The notes under the pieces: generated by a model | Told to the model about the DNA's origin: nothing | The model's database searches: none | Seen by the model: only the letters and a program-made list of their open reading frames with translations | Assembly (NCBI RefSeq): GCF_000739735.1 | Contig: NZ_BBJF01000004.1 | Coordinates: 1 to 64,000, forward strand | DNA: 64,000 nt | Reading direction: 5' to 3' | DNA from: Paraburkholderia ginsengisoli NBRC 100965 | GTDB taxonomy: Bacteria; Pseudomonadota; Gammaproteobacteria; Burkholderiales; Burkholderiaceae | Position numbers and translations under genes: made by a program | Shown here: piece by piece, positions 34,938 through 46,618 of the stretch | Position numbering within the stretch: the stretch's first letter is position 1 | Layout: each line of letters begins with the position of its first letter

Positions 34938-36053
34938 ATGAACCCGCTTTCGCGCGCTTTAAAGCGCAACGGCAACAACTTCGACCTCGTGCGACTGCTG
35001 GCCGCCGTGGCCGTCGTGTATGGGCATTCGTATCTGCTCCAGGCACCGGATGGCGCGACCGACTGGGTGCAGAACGCACTCGGCTTCGACGGTTTCGGCG
35101 CGTTCGGCGTCTACGCCTTTTTTCTGCTGAGCGGCATGCTGGTGACGGCCAGCTACGACCGGCAACGCTCGGGGCCACGCTTCATCGCGTTGCGGATTGC
35201 GCGGCTGTGGCCGGCGGTGGCGGTCGGCTCGGTCGTGACGGTGTTTATCATCGGGCCGCTTTTCACGACGCTGCCGCTGCGCGAATACTTCGCCTCCGGG
35301 ATGACGTGGGCGAACCTCGACAACTTTTCCACCATTGTGCTGAAGACCCGCTGGACGTTGCCGGGCGTGTTCGAGCACAACCGTATGCCGCACGAGATCT
35401 GCGCGACGCTGTGGACGCTGCCGCTCGAAGTGCGCTGCTATCTGATCGTGCTCGTGACCGGCATGCTGGGGCTGCTGTCCACGCCGCGCGGCGTGCTGCT
35501 GGCGGTGGCGCTCGGCGCCGCCGCGATCGTGTTGCGCGTGCATCTTCCGCATCTGCAACTGGGCGTGCGCGATTTCAGCCATACCGCCAACGGCTATTCG
35601 TTCTGGCCGGAGCCGTTCTTCATCCTGGGGATGCTGCTGTACGGCTGGCGCGAGCGGGTCGACATCAGCGGTCTGACGGCGCTGGGGTTCGCGATGGTCT
35701 TTCTGGTCTTTCGCGATACGGCCGGCGCGCAGCCGCTGTTCTACCTGGCCTTCGTGTACGGCGTGCTGTGGGTGGGGACGACGCCGCTGTTGCGGCGCTT
35801 CGTGCCGCGTCACGATTACTCGTACGGCATTTATCTGTACGGGTTCATGGTGCAGCAGTGCATCGCGAATCTGGCGCCGCAGTTGAGTCATGTGACGTCG
35901 CTAGTGATCGCGGCGCCGCTGATCCTTGCGAGCGCGGCGCTGTCGTGGCACTTCGTGGAGCGGCCGGTGCTGACGTGGTGTCGCACGCGGCTTGCGCCGC
36001 AGCGCAGACCACTGGCGACGGCCATGGCTGCGGGGGATCAGGCGGCGCGGTGA
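34938..36053 (+). CDS. Acyltransferase 3 family membrane protein
   Basis: A 371-residue, roughly ten-helix inner-membrane protein. The early segment NNFDLVRLLAAVAVVYGHSY contains the conserved R and the catalytic His of the acyltransferase-3 family, followed by AFFLLSGMLVTASYDRQRSG. The late DYSYGIYLYGFMVQQ is also typical. Members transfer acyl groups, often acetyl, to extracytoplasmic sugars in surface polysaccharides or lipids. No SGNH domain is fused. With no glycan genes nearby, the target cannot be inferred. The start at 34938 fits best; an earlier in-frame start at 34875 would add a Cys-rich tail. Confidence 0.9.
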   Translation: MNPLSRALKRNGNNFDLVRLLAAVAVVYGHSYLLQAPDGATDWVQNALGFDGFGAFGVYAFFLLSGMLVTASYDRQRSGPRFIALRIARLWPAVAVGSVVTVFIIGPLFTTLPLREYFASGMTWANLDNFSTIVLKTRWTLPGVFEHNRMPHEICATLWTLPLEVRCYLIVLVTGMLGLLSTPRGVLLAVALGAAAIVLRVHLPHLQLGVRDFSHTANGYSFWPEPFFILGMLLYGWRERVDISGLTALGFAMVFLVFRDTAGAQPLFYLAFVYGVLWVGTTPLLRRFVPRHDYSYGIYLYGFMVQQCIANLAPQLSHVTSLVIAAPLILASAALSWHFVERPVLTWCRTRLAPQRRPLATAMAAGDQAAR

Positions 36054-36165
36054 GGCGTACTGAGACGCGCTGGGTTAACGCTGCGCGCCATCGCCTCGCG
36101 CGTGAAACTTGCGTCGTAAAGCGGGACGTCTGCGTTTCCAGCAAGTCCCTTGCCGAGAAACAAAA

Positions 36166-36197
36166 AAAGCCGGCGCACGCACTGCGCCGGCTTTGTT
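36166..36197. terminator. Bidirectional terminator between the acyltransferase gene and folD
   Basis: AAAGCCGGCGCA pairs with TGCGCCGGCTTT around a short loop. A-rich flank on one side, T-rich on the other; it lies 15 bp past the folD stop. Confidence 0.9.
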
Positions 36198-36211
36198 TGC
36201 GCTTGCCGCGA

Positions 36212-37072
36212 TTACGCCTTCGCGTCCGCTTCGCGCTCGGCGGCTTCGATCGTGTTCACAAGCAGCATCGTGATGGTCATCGGGCCGACGCCGCCCGGCA
36301 CCGGCGTGATGTAGCCGGCCACTTCCTTGACGCCCGCGAAGTCGACGTCGCCGCACAGCTTGCCGGCGTCGTCGCGATTCATGCCGACGTCGATCACTGT
36401 CGCGCCCGGCTTCACCATGTCCGCGGTCAGGATGTTGCGCAGGCCGGTGGCGGCGACCACCACGTCGGCGTTGCGCGTGTGCGCGGCGAGGTCGCGCGTC
36501 TTGCTATGGCAGATCGTCACGGTCGCGCCGGCTTCGAGCAGCAGCAGCGCCATCGGCTTGCCGACGATGTTCGAGCGACCAATCACCACCGCGTTCGCGC
36601 CTTTCAGATCGATCCCGTACGCGTCGAACATTTTCATCACGCCGTACGGCGTGCAGGGGCGGAACAGCGGCTGGCCGGTCATCAGCGCGCCGGCGTTGGC
36701 GACGTGAAAACCGTCGACGTCCTTTTCCGGCGCGATCGCCTCGATCACCTTGTGGCTGTCGATGTGCTTCGGCAGCGGCAGTTGCACGAGAATGCCGTGG
36801 ATGCGCGGATCGCGGTTCAGCTCGTCGATACGCGCAAGCAGGTCGGCTTCCGGCAGGTCGGCCGGATAACGGTCGAACGACGAGCCGAGGCCGTTGTCCT
36901 GGCAGGCCTTGACCTTGTTGCGCACATATACTTCGCTGGCCGGATTGTCGCCGACCAGCACGACGGCGAGCCCTGGCTGGTGGCCGCGGGCGGTGAGGGC
37001 GGCGGCGCGCGCGGCGACGTCGGCGCGCAGGGTCTTGGAAAGGGCTAGGCCGTCGATCAGTTTGGCTGTCAT
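36212..37072 (-). CDS. folD: Bifunctional methylenetetrahydrofolate dehydrogenase / methenyl-THF cyclohydrolase
   Basis: A 286-residue cytosolic enzyme interconverting 5,10-methylene-, methenyl- and 10-formyl-THF with NADP. The substrate site motif is [20 protein letters not shown] with the catalytic Lys. [10 protein letters not shown] is the second conserved segment, [17 protein letters not shown] is the nucleotide-binding turn, and the C-terminal [16 protein letters not shown] is the family signature. Length is standard. It is convergent with the acyltransferase gene and followed by a shared terminator. Confidence 0.97.
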   Translation of the reverse strand: MTAKLIDGLALSKTLRADVAARAAALTARGHQPGLAVVLVGDNPASEVYVRNKVKACQDNGLGSSFDRYPADLPEADLLARIDELNRDPRIHGILVQLPLPKHIDSHKVIEAIAPEKDVDGFHVANAGALMTGQPLFRPCTPYGVMKMFDAYGIDLKGANAVVIGRSNIVGKPMALLLLEAGATVTICHSKTRDLAAHTRNADVVVAATGLRNILTADMVKPGATVIDVGMNRDDAGKLCGDVDFAGVKEVAGYITPVPGGVGPMTITMLLVNTIEAAEREADAKA

Positions 37073-37320
37073 GGTCGGGTCGAGATAGGCAGTTTGGAAA
37101 GCGGAGCAGGGCGCGGAGGCTCAGGGCATGCCACGCGATGGCGTTTTTCAGCGGGAACGGGTCGGCACCTGAAAAGCGCGCGGCGCGAATCGGCGATAGG
37201 CGCGGCTGCGAAGTCCGACATTATACCGGCGCCGGGTCGTGCGCCGCGTACGGATTCGGGGTCGCGAAGGCGGGTTGCGCACGGGCCATAGCGGCTTTGC
37301 CTGCGGGACGAAGTTTCGCT

Positions 37321-37370
37321 GAAGCCTTGACTGAGTTGCCAAGGGCGAAGCGGTTACAGGCCGCCACGAA
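37321..37370. repeat. Diverged direct repeat, copy 1
   Basis: It begins GAAGCCTTGACTGA and ends GGCCGCCACGAA. It aligns to 37431-37479 with about 39 of 50 positions identical and one gap. Confidence 0.7.
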
Positions 37371-37430
37371 GACTATCGCCGCCGCCCCCCGGACCGCGAT
37401 GGTTTACGTGACGGGCCCGAAGTGCGCACC

Positions 37431-37479
37431 GAAGCCCTGACTGATTCACCATGGACGAATGGCTTCAGACCGCCACGAA
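37431..37479. repeat. Diverged direct repeat, copy 2
   Basis: It begins GAAGCCCTGACTGA and ends GACCGCCACGAA, offset 110 bp from copy 1 in the same orientation. The ends are better conserved than the middle. Confidence 0.7.
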
Positions 37480-37572
37480 CATGAGCGCGCCGCGACGGTC
37501 GAGACGAAGCCCCCAGCGAGCATCGCGGATAGCCTCGCAACCGGCCACAACCCCTCGCCGATCACACCCGCG

Positions 37573-38493
37573 TCACGGTTGTACAGCCTGCCACCCGTCA
37601 CCCGGGTCGAACGACTTGAGCGCCGCCGCCGCGCGCGCCGTCTGCGGCCCGAGGTTCTTCTGATACACCTGACCGTCCTGATTGACGACGAAGCTCATCA
37701 CCCCGGTTTTCCCATACTCGGCCGGCGATGCGATCAGCCCGAAGCCGCCGTCCAGCACGCCGTTCTCGATGTAGTTCTGCGCGCCGCCTTTCGCGTGCGG
37801 CCCTTGCGCGGTCAGGATCCGGTAGTGATAGCCGTGATAGGCCTCCGTCGGCAGCGTGTGACTGGGCATCGTCGCGGCGAGCGGCCCGAGCGGGCTCTCG
37901 GCTTCGCCGGGCGCGGTCGGCCAGTACAGGCCGTCGCGCTGGCCCGGCGTGCTGACGAAGCGTTGTGCGTAGTGCTTCGCCACGTTGTGGTAATCGTTCT
38001 GCGCGTCGACATACGCGAGCGACGTCAGAATCGCCGCGCGTTCGTTGCGACCGATGCGGCGCGTCAGCATCTCGTTGCGCGCGGCGGGCGGATCGAAACG
38101 CCAGCCCTGCGCCGTTTGCACGAGCGGAATCGGCACGGTCCAGCCGCTGTCGCCGACCGCCAGATGCGCGGTCGCGCGTCCGCCATCGCTGGCCGGCGTC
38201 TCGACGATCTGGTGTCCCTTCGACCACGCGCCGAGGAACTGGTAGATGTCGTCCTCGCCGATGTCCGCGGTCGGGATGAAGCGGCGAAAATCGTTGCCGA
38301 GCACATGCCTGAGCGCGCGGTCGTCGTTGCTGGCGACCGCGTCGACGAAAGCGTTGGCGGCCGCGTCGGCGCTGGGGTAGACGGCTTGCGCATGGGCCGC
38401 GCTCGCGACCGCCAGCAGCGCGCCGAGGCCGCCGACGGCGGCCAGTGCCCGAACGCACGCAGGCAGCGCGCGCCGTGAGAGTAAGCGGATCAT
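37573..38493 (-). CDS. DUF2950-family exported protein
   Basis: A 306-residue protein with a signal peptide ending around AHAQ/AVYPS. The mature part begins YPSADAAANAFVDAVASND and contains ENGVLDGGFGLIASPAEYGK and TGVMSFVVNQDGQVYQKNLG, the conserved C-terminal block of the DUF2950 family. The function of that family is unknown; it is periplasmic or surface-associated. The start at 38493 has GAGGAGA correctly spaced. It lies 20 bp downstream of the DUF3300 gene on the same strand, so the two are almost certainly one operon, a pairing I recall as recurrent. Confidence 0.9.
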   Translation of the reverse strand: MIRLLSRRALPACVRALAAVGGLGALLAVASAAHAQAVYPSADAAANAFVDAVASNDDRALRHVLGNDFRRFIPTADIGEDDIYQFLGAWSKGHQIVETPASDGGRATAHLAVGDSGWTVPIPLVQTAQGWRFDPPAARNEMLTRRIGRNERAAILTSLAYVDAQNDYHNVAKHYAQRFVSTPGQRDGLYWPTAPGEAESPLGPLAATMPSHTLPTEAYHGYHYRILTAQGPHAKGGAQNYIENGVLDGGFGLIASPAEYGKTGVMSFVVNQDGQVYQKNLGPQTARAAAALKSFDPGDGWQAVQP

Positions 38494-38513
38494 CCGAGTC
38501 TCCTCATGAATGT

Positions 38514-39824
38514 TCAACGGCGGTGGCCCATGTGACCCGCGCCACCGCCGCCGAGTCTTCCGCCTCCACCACCACCGCCAATTCCGCCGCCGCCCCGCTG
38601 GACGCCGCCGCCATGCTCGCCGAATCCGCCGCCGTGGTACGCCTCGCCGCCGCCGCGCTCGCCGAATCCGCCGCCCGCATGCTGGCCACCGCTCGCCAGA
38701 TTGGCGCGGCTCGCCGCGCCGCGCTGGGCATCGAGCCGCGCGGCATTGCCGTCGCCGGCGCCGCGCAGCGCGTTGTCGCGATTGGCGTTCTGCGCGCGGT
38801 TCTGCAGATTCTGATTTGCGACGCCGCCCTGATGAATCCCTTGCACGCGCTGACTCGCGTTGCCGCCCATCTGCTGGCCGGTGCGCTGCTGGAGGGTCTG
38901 CTGCGCCTGAGCGCGCGCGTCGTCGCGGCCGCGATACGCGTCGCGTTGCGCGGCGCCCAGGTTGTTGTTGACGTCGCTGCGGTTGACGTTGTTGCGGTTG
39001 ACGTTGGCGTTGCGATTCCAGTTCGTCGTGCCACCGTTAGCGTCGATGCGGTTGTTCACGTTGATGTTGTTGTACCGGTTCACGTTGACGTTGACGTCGT
39101 GCGTATTCCAGTTGAAGCCGCCCCACAGCGAGTTCGCCACGGCGACGCCGGCGCCGAACGCCAGCCCCGCGGCGAGTCCGCTCGCGACCGCATAACCGGG
39201 CGGCGGTGGCACATACACGGGCGGATAGGCGGGATAGGGCCACGTGCCGTAGACCACCGTCGGGTTGTAGGTCGGCACATAGACGACCTGCGGATTGGCC
39301 GGCACGATCTGGATCGTGCTCTGTTCGACCACGACCTTCTGCTGTTCGCTCGTCTTCAGATTGCCGGCCGCCTGCGCCTGCTTGCGCAGGCGTTGCACGG
39401 AGTCCATCACGTCGTTGGGCTGGGCGAGAAAGGCGCTGCCGAGTTGCGAGACCCAGTCGGGTTTCGCGGACATCGTCGCGAGCACCTGAGGGAAGGCGAC
39501 CAGCGATTGCACGCTCGGGTCCCACGGCTCGCCGGCGACCGCCTTCACCGCATCGTCACCTTGCAGCTTCGAGTTCGCTTTGGACCAGGCCGCGGCGGCC
39601 TGCACGTCCTGCGGGAAGGTGGCGGCCATCAGCACCTGGGCGAGCAGCGCGTCAGGATACAGCGCGATCGAGGCCGTCAACGAATCGAGTTGCTGGTTCG
39701 AGATTTTCGCGGCGCTTTGCGCGTACACGATGCCTGGCATCACGAGGCCGGCGCCGAGGGGCGTCCCGGCAAGGGCCGCGCAAATCAGCCACGCGCGCGA
39801 GCGGTGTGCTCCGGATCGTTTCAC
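38514..39824 (-). CDS. DUF3300-family exported protein with Asn- and Gly-rich C terminus
   Basis: A 436-residue protein. The signal peptide ends near GIVYAQ/SAAK. The N-terminal half, starting LDSLTASIALYPDALLAQVL and including FAFPQ-like VAFPQVLATMS, is the DUF3300 domain. The segment YVPTYNPTVVYGTWPYPAYP is its Tyr/Pro-rich end. The remainder is low-complexity: first an Asn/Val/Arg-rich region (NVNVNRYNNINVNN), then Gln-rich, and finally a His/Gly-rich tail. No enzymatic motif is visible. It probably occupies the periplasm or the outer surface with its DUF2950 partner. Function unknown. Confidence 0.9.
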   Translation of the reverse strand: MKRSGAHRSRAWLICAALAGTPLGAGLVMPGIVYAQSAAKISNQQLDSLTASIALYPDALLAQVLMAATFPQDVQAAAAWSKANSKLQGDDAVKAVAGEPWDPSVQSLVAFPQVLATMSAKPDWVSQLGSAFLAQPNDVMDSVQRLRKQAQAAGNLKTSEQQKVVVEQSTIQIVPANPQVVYVPTYNPTVVYGTWPYPAYPPVYVPPPPGYAVASGLAAGLAFGAGVAVANSLWGGFNWNTHDVNVNVNRYNNINVNNRIDANGGTTNWNRNANVNRNNVNRSDVNNNLGAAQRDAYRGRDDARAQAQQTLQQRTGQQMGGNASQRVQGIHQGGVANQNLQNRAQNANRDNALRGAGDGNAARLDAQRGAASRANLASGGQHAGGGFGERGGGEAYHGGGFGEHGGGVQRGGGGIGGGGGGGRLGGGGAGHMGHRR

Positions 39825-40402
39825 AATGACATCCTCCCGGTCGGGTTACACGCGACAGGTCGACGCGCGGCATGCGCGGCGACGATGCATCACGTCGGAA
39901 TCAGGGCAGGCACAGGCGGCGAGGCGGACAGGCAGACAGGCGGAGCAGCGAACGGACTGAGACTGCGCGGAACAGATGCGATCGCGATGCGGCAGCGACG
40001 CGGTGCGCGCGACGTTCGAGCCGCGCGATCCGCTGGTGGCGTTTCGCGAAACGGTGTGCGACAGGTGCCGCACGTCATGCCCGCATTGATCGCGCATCAG
40101 CGATTCCCGCTAAGGAGTTCCGTATAAATTAGGGGGCGTAGCGGGGCTTGTCAATCAAATCGGACGAAAGCGGCCCGGCTTCAGACGGGCCGAGCCGGCG
40201 GTGAGCCAGGTGAGCAATTGCCGGGCCGCATGCGGCGCTCGGCATTGCGTGTCGAAGACGCGAGAGGAGAAGCAGAGAGGGTGCAGGCGCCGGACGACGC
40301 GCGCCGGGAGCACGGGAGATGGAGCCGCGCCGGGCCGGACTCCTTCTGCAGTCCGGCCGTTGGCACTCGATAGCTTTTTGCGGGGAAGGCCGCCGGTTGC
40401 AG
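39825..40402. other. Intergenic region without a recognisable gene
   Basis: About 580 bp between the start of the DUF3300 gene and the end of the response regulator gene. A perfect 9-bp inverted repeat, GGCCGGACT/AGTCCGGCC, with an 8-base loop at 40333-40358 lies about 45 bp past the regulator stop; it lacks a T tract but may end that transcript. Otherwise nothing is seen. Confidence 0.55.
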
Positions 40403-41047
40403 TTATTGCGCGGCTTGCGGCTTGTTCGACAGCGCCAGTCGCAGCAGATCGGCGACCGTATTGACGTTCAGCTTTTCCATGATGTTCGCGCGATGCGCCT
40501 CGACCGTCTTGATGCTGATGCCGAGGTCGTCGGCGATCTGCTTGTTCAGGCGGCCCGCGATGATGCGTTCGAGCACCTGATGCTCACGCGCGGTCAGCTT
40601 GCCCAGACGCTCGGCGGCGGCGCGCTGCTGCTGCACGCTGGTGCTTTCGCTGCGCGCCTTGTCGAGCATGCGCTCGACCAGCTTGCGCAACTCGGCTTCG
40701 TCGAACGGCTTCTCGATGAAGTCCATCGCGCCTTTTTTCATCGTCGACACCGCCATCGGCACATCGCCGTGGCCCGTCACGAAGATGATCGGCAGCGACG
40801 CATTGTCGGCGATCAGGCGTTCCTGCAACTCGAGTCCGCTCATGCCGGACATCCGCACATCGAGGATCAGGCATGCGATCTGGCCCGGATGCTGATGCGG
40901 CTGCCATGCGTCGATGAACTGCTCGGCGCTGGAGAAGCATTGCACGCGGTAGCCGTTCGCCTCCAGCAGCCAGCGCAGCGAATCTCGCACGGCCTCGTCG
41001 TCGTCGACGACAAAGACAGTTTCCTGTGTGGTGACTGGGCTGTTCAT
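40403..41047 (-). CDS. FixJ/NarL-type two-component response regulator
   Basis: A 214-residue regulator. The receiver domain has the acidic pair in FVVDDDEAV, phosphoacceptor Asp63 in LILDVRMSGMSG, Thr in FVTGHGD and Lys in FIEKPFD, which is the FixJ-like pattern. The C-terminal LuxR helix-turn-helix is LTAREHQVLERIIAGRLNKQ followed by LGISIKTVEAHRANI. Its start overlaps the stop of the upstream histidine kinase by four bases (ATGA), so the two are translationally coupled and form a cognate pair. The targets are unknown; the nearby divergent pyruvate dehydrogenase genes are a candidate from position only. Confidence 0.94.
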   Translation of the reverse strand: MNSPVTTQETVFVVDDDEAVRDSLRWLLEANGYRVQCFSSAEQFIDAWQPHQHPGQIACLILDVRMSGMSGLELQERLIADNASLPIIFVTGHGDVPMAVSTMKKGAMDFIEKPFDEAELRKLVERMLDKARSESTSVQQQRAAAERLGKLTAREHQVLERIIAGRLNKQIADDLGISIKTVEAHRANIMEKLNVNTVADLLRLALSNKPQAAQ

Positions 41048-43560
41048 AGCTCTCCCGTAACGGTTTGTGGTGTCGGCGCCTCTGACCCGCCGTTGCTCGG
41101 GCCGTCAGGCTCTCCAATAGGCAGACTGCAATGGAACGTGGCGCCTGTGATGTGGCCGTCGGACTCGACGTTGTTGACCACCCACAGACGGCCGCGGTGC
41201 GATTCGATAATCGAACGGCAAATGTTCAGCCCCATGCCCATACCATCGGACTTGGTGCTGTAAAACGGTTCGAACAGCCGCTCGGCGGTCGCTTCGTCGA
41301 CGCCCGGTCCCTGGTCGACGACGCTGATGCAGACAAAGCCGCTTTCCAGCCGCACGACCACGCGGATCACCGGATCGACCGCATTCGGGCGCGCTTCGGC
41401 CATCGCTTCGGCGCCGTTCTTCAGCAGGTTGACCAGCACCTGCTCGATCAGCACCGGGTCGACGTAGATCACCGGCAGGCGCGAGCGCAGATCGGTGACG
41501 ATGCGGATGCGGCGCTTCCTCGCTTCGAGTTCGGCGAGACCCACCGCGTCCGCGACGATGTCGGCGACACGCGTGGCCTGGCGCTTCGGCTCGCTGCGCT
41601 TCACGAACTCGCGGATACGCTTGATGATCATGCCGGCGCGCACCGCCTGCTGGGCGGTCTTTTCGAGCACGGGAAGCAGATTGTCGGGCGTCGTGCGACC
41701 GGATTTAACCAGCGCGACGGTGCCGGAGCAATAGTTGTTGATCGCGGCGAGCGGCTGATTGAGTTCGTGCGCGAGCGACGAGGCCATCTCGCCCATCGTC
41801 ATCAGACGGCTCGTGAACTGCAGCTTTTCGTCCTGCTGGCGCGCCAGTTCCTGCGCGCGTTTGCGGGTGGTGATGTCGGTCGCGATCTGCATCTGCGCGA
41901 GGTGGCCGTCCACCCACTGGATGTACTGACGGCGTACTTCGAACCACTTCTGGATGCTTTGCACGTAGATTTCCTGCGCATCGGCGGTACTTTCGGTCAA
42001 CGCGGCGGCGGGCAGGCCGGCGTAGGTGTCCACCATATCGATCGAATCGGACGACGCCTGTGCGCTATCGAACCCGCCGCCCGCCAATTCCAGATGGCCG
42101 TCCGGGCGGATGCCGAACAGGTGCCGGTAGTAGCGATTGGCGAACAGCAGTTCGGCTTCGTCGGCGGCCAGCACGGACACCGCGGCGTCGAGGCTTTCCA
42201 GCACGGTGGTGAAGCGTTCGTGGGCGGCGGCGAGTTCTTCGCGCGCGCGTTTCGGTTCGGTGATGTCGGTCATCGACGACATCCAGCCGGTCTGGCGGCC
42301 CGAGCTGTCGATCAGTGGCGACACGTAAAGGCGCGCGTGAAACAGCGAGCCGTCCTTCCTGCGCACCCGCAATTCGAAGCCCGACGACGGCGCCTTGCCC
42401 CGCAGCGTCATATCGAGCTGGCGCTGCATCTCGGGATAGGCGTCGCGCGGCCAGTACGCGAACGGCGCGTTCTTGCCGACCAGATCGCTTTCGTCCCAGC
42501 CGGTCATCCGGCAGAACGCCGGGTTCACGTGGGTGATACGGCCGTGCATGTCGAGCACGCGCATGCCGATCAGCACCGAGTTTTCCATCGCGCGGCGGAA
42601 GAACGCTTCCGCGTACAACGCCTGTTGTGCCTCGAAGCGCTGCCGCGTGTGCTTCCACAGACTCCACAGGCTCCACAGCACGAAGCACGACAGGCCCGCC
42701 ACCAGCCACACCAGCGTGTTGTTGGTGAAGTTGGTCATCTGCGGGAACGCGTACACGCGCACCGAGATGCCCTGGCCCGGCGGATCGAGCGGCAGGTCGT
42801 AGAACATGTCGCGCGGCAGGCGCGGGCGGGTCGACGTGGTGGTCAACTCGCGGTTGTTCACGTCGATGATCGAAATCTTGTATTTGGCCGACAACTCGGG
42901 CGGAATGTCGCGCTTCAGAATGCCTTCGACCGAGAACACCGCGGCGATCGCGCCGAGGAACTCGCGGTCACGGAACACCGGCGTCTGCAGCGTGATGTAG
43001 CCGTTGCCGAGATCGTCGTAGATCAGCGGCGAATAGACCTGGCGGCGCGTGTCGCGCGCTTCGGTAAAGGCGGCCTTGACCGCTTCGTCCATCTGCGCGT
43101 CGTTGGGCCGCGCGAGCCGCTGGCCGAACACGGGCAGCGCGGTATTGGGCCAGCGCGGCTGCTGCGCGCTGGTGTACCAGTTCATGTAGAGGATCTCGGG
43201 ATGCCCCTGCATGATGTCCGTGGTGGACACCTGGAACGAATGCGGGTCGGCGTGGCCGGCGGCCAGATCGCGCGCGAGCGCCTGAATCTGCTCCTGCGCG
43301 CCGGTCATCGACAGGCGGATCTGCTGCTGCGCCCACGCGACGTTACGGTAAAGCGTGTCTTCCTGCTGCTGCTGTTCGCGCCGGTTCAGGCTCCACAGAA
43401 TCAGGCTCATGACGACCAAAAAAACCAGGATCGACAGGAGCGGCGTCAGCAAATAGGAATTCGACCACCATGGTCCATGGTGCCAGCGGGAGGACGGCGT
43501 CGAATCGCTCGGCGAACCGGCGGTACGCGCCGAGCGAGCGAAAAGCCGTTCGGTCAACAT
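41044..43560 (-). CDS. Membrane-bound PAS sensor histidine kinase
   Basis: An 838-residue kinase (start 43560, MLTERLFARSA; 43569 and 43602 are alternatives). One transmembrane helix near residues 36-58 and a second near 280-300 enclose a periplasmic sensing domain of about 220 residues. Two PAS regions follow: the first includes the NPAFCRMTGWDESDLVGKN segment, the second ends near WVDGHLAQMQIATDIT. The phosphoacceptor is His598 in SLAHELNQPLAA. The ATPase domain has the N box LLKNGAEAMAEA, then VVDQGPGVDEA and KSDGMGMGLNI. The architecture resembles the DctB/FixL-like group. It is divergent from aceE across about 275 bp. The signal is unknown. Confidence 0.93.
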   Translation of the reverse strand: MLTERLFARSARTAGSPSDSTPSSRWHHGPWWSNSYLLTPLLSILVFLVVMSLILWSLNRREQQQQEDTLYRNVAWAQQQIRLSMTGAQEQIQALARDLAAGHADPHSFQVSTTDIMQGHPEILYMNWYTSAQQPRWPNTALPVFGQRLARPNDAQMDEAVKAAFTEARDTRRQVYSPLIYDDLGNGYITLQTPVFRDREFLGAIAAVFSVEGILKRDIPPELSAKYKISIIDVNNRELTTTSTRPRLPRDMFYDLPLDPPGQGISVRVYAFPQMTNFTNNTLVWLVAGLSCFVLWSLWSLWKHTRQRFEAQQALYAEAFFRRAMENSVLIGMRVLDMHGRITHVNPAFCRMTGWDESDLVGKNAPFAYWPRDAYPEMQRQLDMTLRGKAPSSGFELRVRRKDGSLFHARLYVSPLIDSSGRQTGWMSSMTDITEPKRAREELAAAHERFTTVLESLDAAVSVLAADEAELLFANRYYRHLFGIRPDGHLELAGGGFDSAQASSDSIDMVDTYAGLPAAALTESTADAQEIYVQSIQKWFEVRRQYIQWVDGHLAQMQIATDITTRKRAQELARQQDEKLQFTSRLMTMGEMASSLAHELNQPLAAINNYCSGTVALVKSGRTTPDNLLPVLEKTAQQAVRAGMIIKRIREFVKRSEPKRQATRVADIVADAVGLAELEARKRRIRIVTDLRSRLPVIYVDPVLIEQVLVNLLKNGAEAMAEARPNAVDPVIRVVVRLESGFVCISVVDQGPGVDEATAERLFEPFYSTKSDGMGMGLNICRSIIESHRGRLWVVNNVESDGHITGATFHCSLPIGEPDGPSNGGSEAPTPQTVTGEL

Positions 43561-43729
43561 GCGTGGCATTGTAGCGCAGCGCGTGACTGACAAAAGGCGC
43601 AAAAAAGCGCGGAAAGTACCGTTAATCGGCGCAAACTAGCCGACGTATCCGTCGATCGGCAGTCAAATCAGGTTGCGCCGCAGCAATTTTCCGCATTATG
43701 AGAATTCATCTCGCAATTCGAAAATTTTG

Positions 43730-43759
43730 TTGCACGGACGTCGGGACCCTTATTACAAT
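43730..43759 (+). promoter_or_regulatory. Candidate sigma-70 promoter of aceE
   Basis: TTGCAC (43730-43735), an 18-bp spacer, then TACAAT (43754-43759). The expected start near 43767 would give a leader of about 70 bases before the aceE ribosome binding site CAGGAGA. Confidence 0.6.
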
Positions 43760-43835
43760 CGGCCGAAGCTGCCGCGGCCGTGCTTCGTCCGCGTCGTCTG
43801 TTCAAAGAGCGTTCCTCTATATCCAGGAGACGAGC

Positions 43836-46532
<2,697 letters not shown>

Positions 46533-46618
46533 GGCATCATTCCCCGTGTGCCAAGGCGTGCGCGCCTGCTTCTGATCGACAGAGGCAGGCCGCGTGCGCG
46601 GCCCAGGAGACACTAACA

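Larger units (their letters stand above)
37073..37572. other. Intergenic region without a recognisable gene
   Basis: 500 bp between the start of folD and the end of the DUF2950 gene. It carries the two copies of a diverged 50-bp repeat listed separately. Open frames here have no ribosome binding site and no protein-like composition. The folD promoter should lie in the first 150 bp. Confidence 0.55.

Noticed and set aside
41131-43590. Forward 819-codon open frame under the histidine kinase gene
   Set aside because: Composition is Arg/His/Val-rich with no motif; the reverse frame has complete kinase, PAS and ATPase signatures.
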